Source: Yoonia sediminilitoris
GTDB taxonomy: Bacteria > Pseudomonadota > Alphaproteobacteria > Rhodobacterales > Rhodobacteraceae
Length of the DNA: 64,000 bases
Assembly (NCBI RefSeq): GCF_003058085.1
Contig: NZ_QBUD01000003.1
Span: 62,001-126,000 of the forward strand
Direction of reading: 5' to 3'
The notes below the pieces were generated by a model that saw only the letters and a list, made by a program, of their open reading frames with translations, was not told the DNA's origin and did no database searches. Positions 62,144-64,000 of the stretch are shown here, one piece after another (positions within the stretch are counted from its first letter, which is position 1; each line of letters starts with the position of its first letter). A program made the position numbers and the translations under genes.

Positions 62144-64000
62144 ATGAAAACGTCATACAGGGCAGTGGTCATCGGGGGCGGCGTGGTCGGCGCATCGGTT
62201 CTGTATCACCTGACGAAATTGGGCTGGTCTGATGTGGCCCTGATCGAAAGGGCCGAGCTGACAGCAGGGTCCACTTGGCACGCAGCCGCCGGATTTCACG
62301 CGTTCAACGGCGATCCGAACATTGCGGCGCTGCAAGACTACACCATCAATCTGTACAAAACGATTGAATCCGAAAGCGGTCAGGACGTTGGCCTGCATAT
62401 GACGGGCGGCGTGAACATCGCCACCAACCAAAGCCGTTGGGAACAGCTTCAGGCAAGCTGGGCGACCTTCAAGGCGATGGGGATCGAAACCGCGCGGCTT
62501 GTCACCCCTGCCGAAGTGCATGATCTGACCGGCGGTGTCATCCGCACCGACGATGTGCTGGGCGGATTGTGGGACGATAACGAAGGCTACCTAGACCCCA
62601 ACGGCACCACCCATGCCTATGCAGGTGCCGCCAAAAAGCGCGGTGCAGAAGTGATTTTGCGCAACCGTGTGCTGGAGCTACACCACAGGCCCGACGGCAC
62701 ATGGGACGTTGTGACAGAGAAGGGCACAATCAACGCCGAACATGTGGTCAACGCAGGCGGGCTTTGGGCCAAGCAATGCGGCCTGATGGCGGGCGTTGAT
62801 TTGCCCGTCACCCCGATGGAGCACCACTATCTGATCACCGACGACCTTGAAGGTATCAAAGCCTTGCCCGGCGGGCGTGAACTGCCCGTCATAGCCGATC
62901 TGGACGGGTTCACCTACGCGCGCCAAGAAAGGCAAGGTCTGCTGCTGGGCGTGTATGAACGCAATCCCAAGCATTGGAACATGGACGGGGCACCGTGGGA
63001 CTACGGGATGGAGCTGATCCCCGAAGATATCGACCGGATCGCCGAAGAACTCGGCATCGGCTTTGACCGCTATCCCGAGCTTGCCAATGCCGGGATCAGA
63101 AAATGGGTGAATGGCGCTTTTACATTTGCACCGGATGGCAACCCGCTGGTTGGCCCTGTTGGCCCGCGCGGCTATTGGGTGGCGTGCGGTGTTATGGCGG
63201 GTTTCAGTCAAGGCGGTGGCGTCGGCAAATCGCTGGCCGAATGGATGATCCATGGTGCACCTGAAAACGATATTTACGGCATGGACGTTGCCCGCTTTGG
63301 CCCACATCAGTCCAACAAGGAATATATTCGACAGACCACCGGCCAGTTCTACGCCCGCCGCTTTGTGGTCACCTACCCCAACGAACAACTGCCCGCCGGC
63401 CGCAACATAAGACTGTCTGGGGCGTATCAGGACATGACCGCCGCTGGTGCGCGCTGGGGCAACCTGTGGGGGCTTGAGGTTCCGCTTTATTTCGCCGCGC
63501 AGGACTTCGAAGAACCCGGCACCCTGCGCCGGTCTGCCAACTTTTCGCTGGTTGCCGCAGAATGTGCAGCGGTGCGCGACGCAGCGGGCCTGCTCGATAT
63601 CAGCGGCTATGCCCGATACAAAGTAACGGGGCCGCAGGCCCGACAGTGGCTTGATCGTTTGCTGGCCTGCGACATGCCTGCAACGGGGCAAATCAAACTG
63701 GCGCCGATGCTGCATGAGAATGGCCGGTTGATGGGCGATCTGACCGTCTTTCAATGGGAAGATGGCTCCTATTGGCTGATGGGGTCTTACGGTCTGCGCG
63801 CGTTCCACATGCGCTGGTTCCGCGATCATCTGGAGAACGGGGTGCAGATTGATGATATCTCTGACGCCACGGCAGGGTTTTCGCTAAGTGGTCCAAAAGC
63901 AAGAGAGATATTACAATCTGTGGCAGAGGTGGACCTGTCCACCCTTGGGATGATGCAATGCGGCAGTTCTGATCTGGGGCTGCATCGCGTTGCTATTGCA
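62144..64000 (+). CDS. Dimethylglycine/sarcosine dehydrogenase-like flavoprotein with GcvT domain, 3' end cut by window
   Basis: The first 619 codons; the gene runs off the right edge. FAD-binding GGGVVG is at 11-16. His46 in GSTWHAAAG aligns with the His that covalently binds FAD in dimethylglycine and sarcosine dehydrogenases. The oxidoreductase domain spans about 1-420, then a FAO_M-like linker and the start of a GcvT folate domain (SANFSLVAAECAAVRDAAGL). The family demethylates dimethylglycine, sarcosine or similar N-methyl compounds onto tetrahydrofolate. ATG at 62144 with GAGGTG 8 nt upstream. With soxBDAG it would supply successive demethylations. Confidence 0.88.
   Translation, partial: MKTSYRAVVIGGGVVGASVLYHLTKLGWSDVALIERAELTAGSTWHAAAGFHAFNGDPNIAALQDYTINLYKTIESESGQDVGLHMTGGVNIATNQSRWEQLQASWATFKAMGIETARLVTPAEVHDLTGGVIRTDDVLGGLWDDNEGYLDPNGTTHAYAGAAKKRGAEVILRNRVLELHHRPDGTWDVVTEKGTINAEHVVNAGGLWAKQCGLMAGVDLPVTPMEHHYLITDDLEGIKALPGGRELPVIADLDGFTYARQERQGLLLGVYERNPKHWNMDGAPWDYGMELIPEDIDRIAEELGIGFDRYPELANAGIRKWVNGAFTFAPDGNPLVGPVGPRGYWVACGVMAGFSQGGGVGKSLAEWMIHGAPENDIYGMDVARFGPHQSNKEYIRQTTGQFYARRFVVTYPNEQLPAGRNIRLSGAYQDMTAAGARWGNLWGLEVPLYFAAQDFEEPGTLRRSANFSLVAAECAAVRDAAGLLDISGYARYKVTGPQARQWLDRLLACDMPATGQIKLAPMLHENGRLMGDLTVFQWEDGSYWLMGSYGLRAFHMRWFRDHLENGVQIDDISDATAGFSLSGPKAREILQSVAEVDLSTLGMMQCGSSDLGLHRVAIA

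Overview
The window looks like chromosomal DNA of a marine Roseobacter-type alphaproteobacterium (Rhodobacterales). The grounds are a SAM/SAH-type riboswitch in front of metK (a class described from this order), PhaR-type CTGC-N3/4-GCAG boxes at polyhydroxyalkanoate genes, a fused MrpAB antiporter subunit, a heterotetrameric sarcosine oxidase operon and moderately high GC. The genus cannot be fixed from sequence alone. I found no rRNA, tRNA, CRISPR array, prophage or replication origin.

Layout. 1-8.7 kb (minus strand) is housekeeping: a CatA-fold acetyltransferase cut by the left edge, cmk, aroA, trmB, metK with its riboswitch, then lnt, a CorC-like CBS protein, ybeY and phoH. 8.8-12.2 kb is a sitABCD-type Mn/Fe ABC importer with a Fur/Mur-like palindrome. 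12.3-16.1 kb is the PHA module: phasin, synthase phaC and, divergent, depolymerase phaZ. 16.1-22.1 kb holds a small kinase-like protein, three alpha/beta hydrolases (one without catalytic Ser and His), two MFS transporters and a small conserved protein. 22.3-30.3 kb has a lipoprotein, thrS, two ArsC-fold proteins flanking a cold-shock gene, thyA-folA, and a two-gene unit that I read as a Slam-type outer-membrane barrel with its surface lipoprotein substrate. 30.4-36.3 kb is a complete Mrp Na+/H+ antiporter operon with fused A and B. 36.5-41.3 kb encodes a DUF302 protein, a ThDP enzyme, a family III CoA-transferase and a TPR protein. 41.3-45.9 kb is an osmoregulated periplasmic glucan operon (opgC, opgG/D, opgH).

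46.0-51.6 kb is an accessory and decaying zone. It holds an IS3-family remnant, a five-gene secretory operon (two apparently paralogous Cys-rich proteins, Sco, rhodanese, esterase), and a gene graveyard in which an RpiR regulator, a beta-keto acid cleavage enzyme and both subunits of an acetoacetate-type CoA-transferase are all broken.

51.7-64 kb is a methylamine-catabolism block. A branched-chain-type ABC importer (SBP, LivM, LivH, LivF, LivG) is divergent from soxBDAG (sarcosine oxidase), followed by a TetR regulator and a dimethylglycine/sarcosine dehydrogenase-like gene that runs off the right edge. A similar 16-bp motif lies in the liv/sox intergenic region and in front of the dehydrogenase, suggesting one TetR-controlled regulon for uptake and stepwise demethylation of N-methylated glycines.
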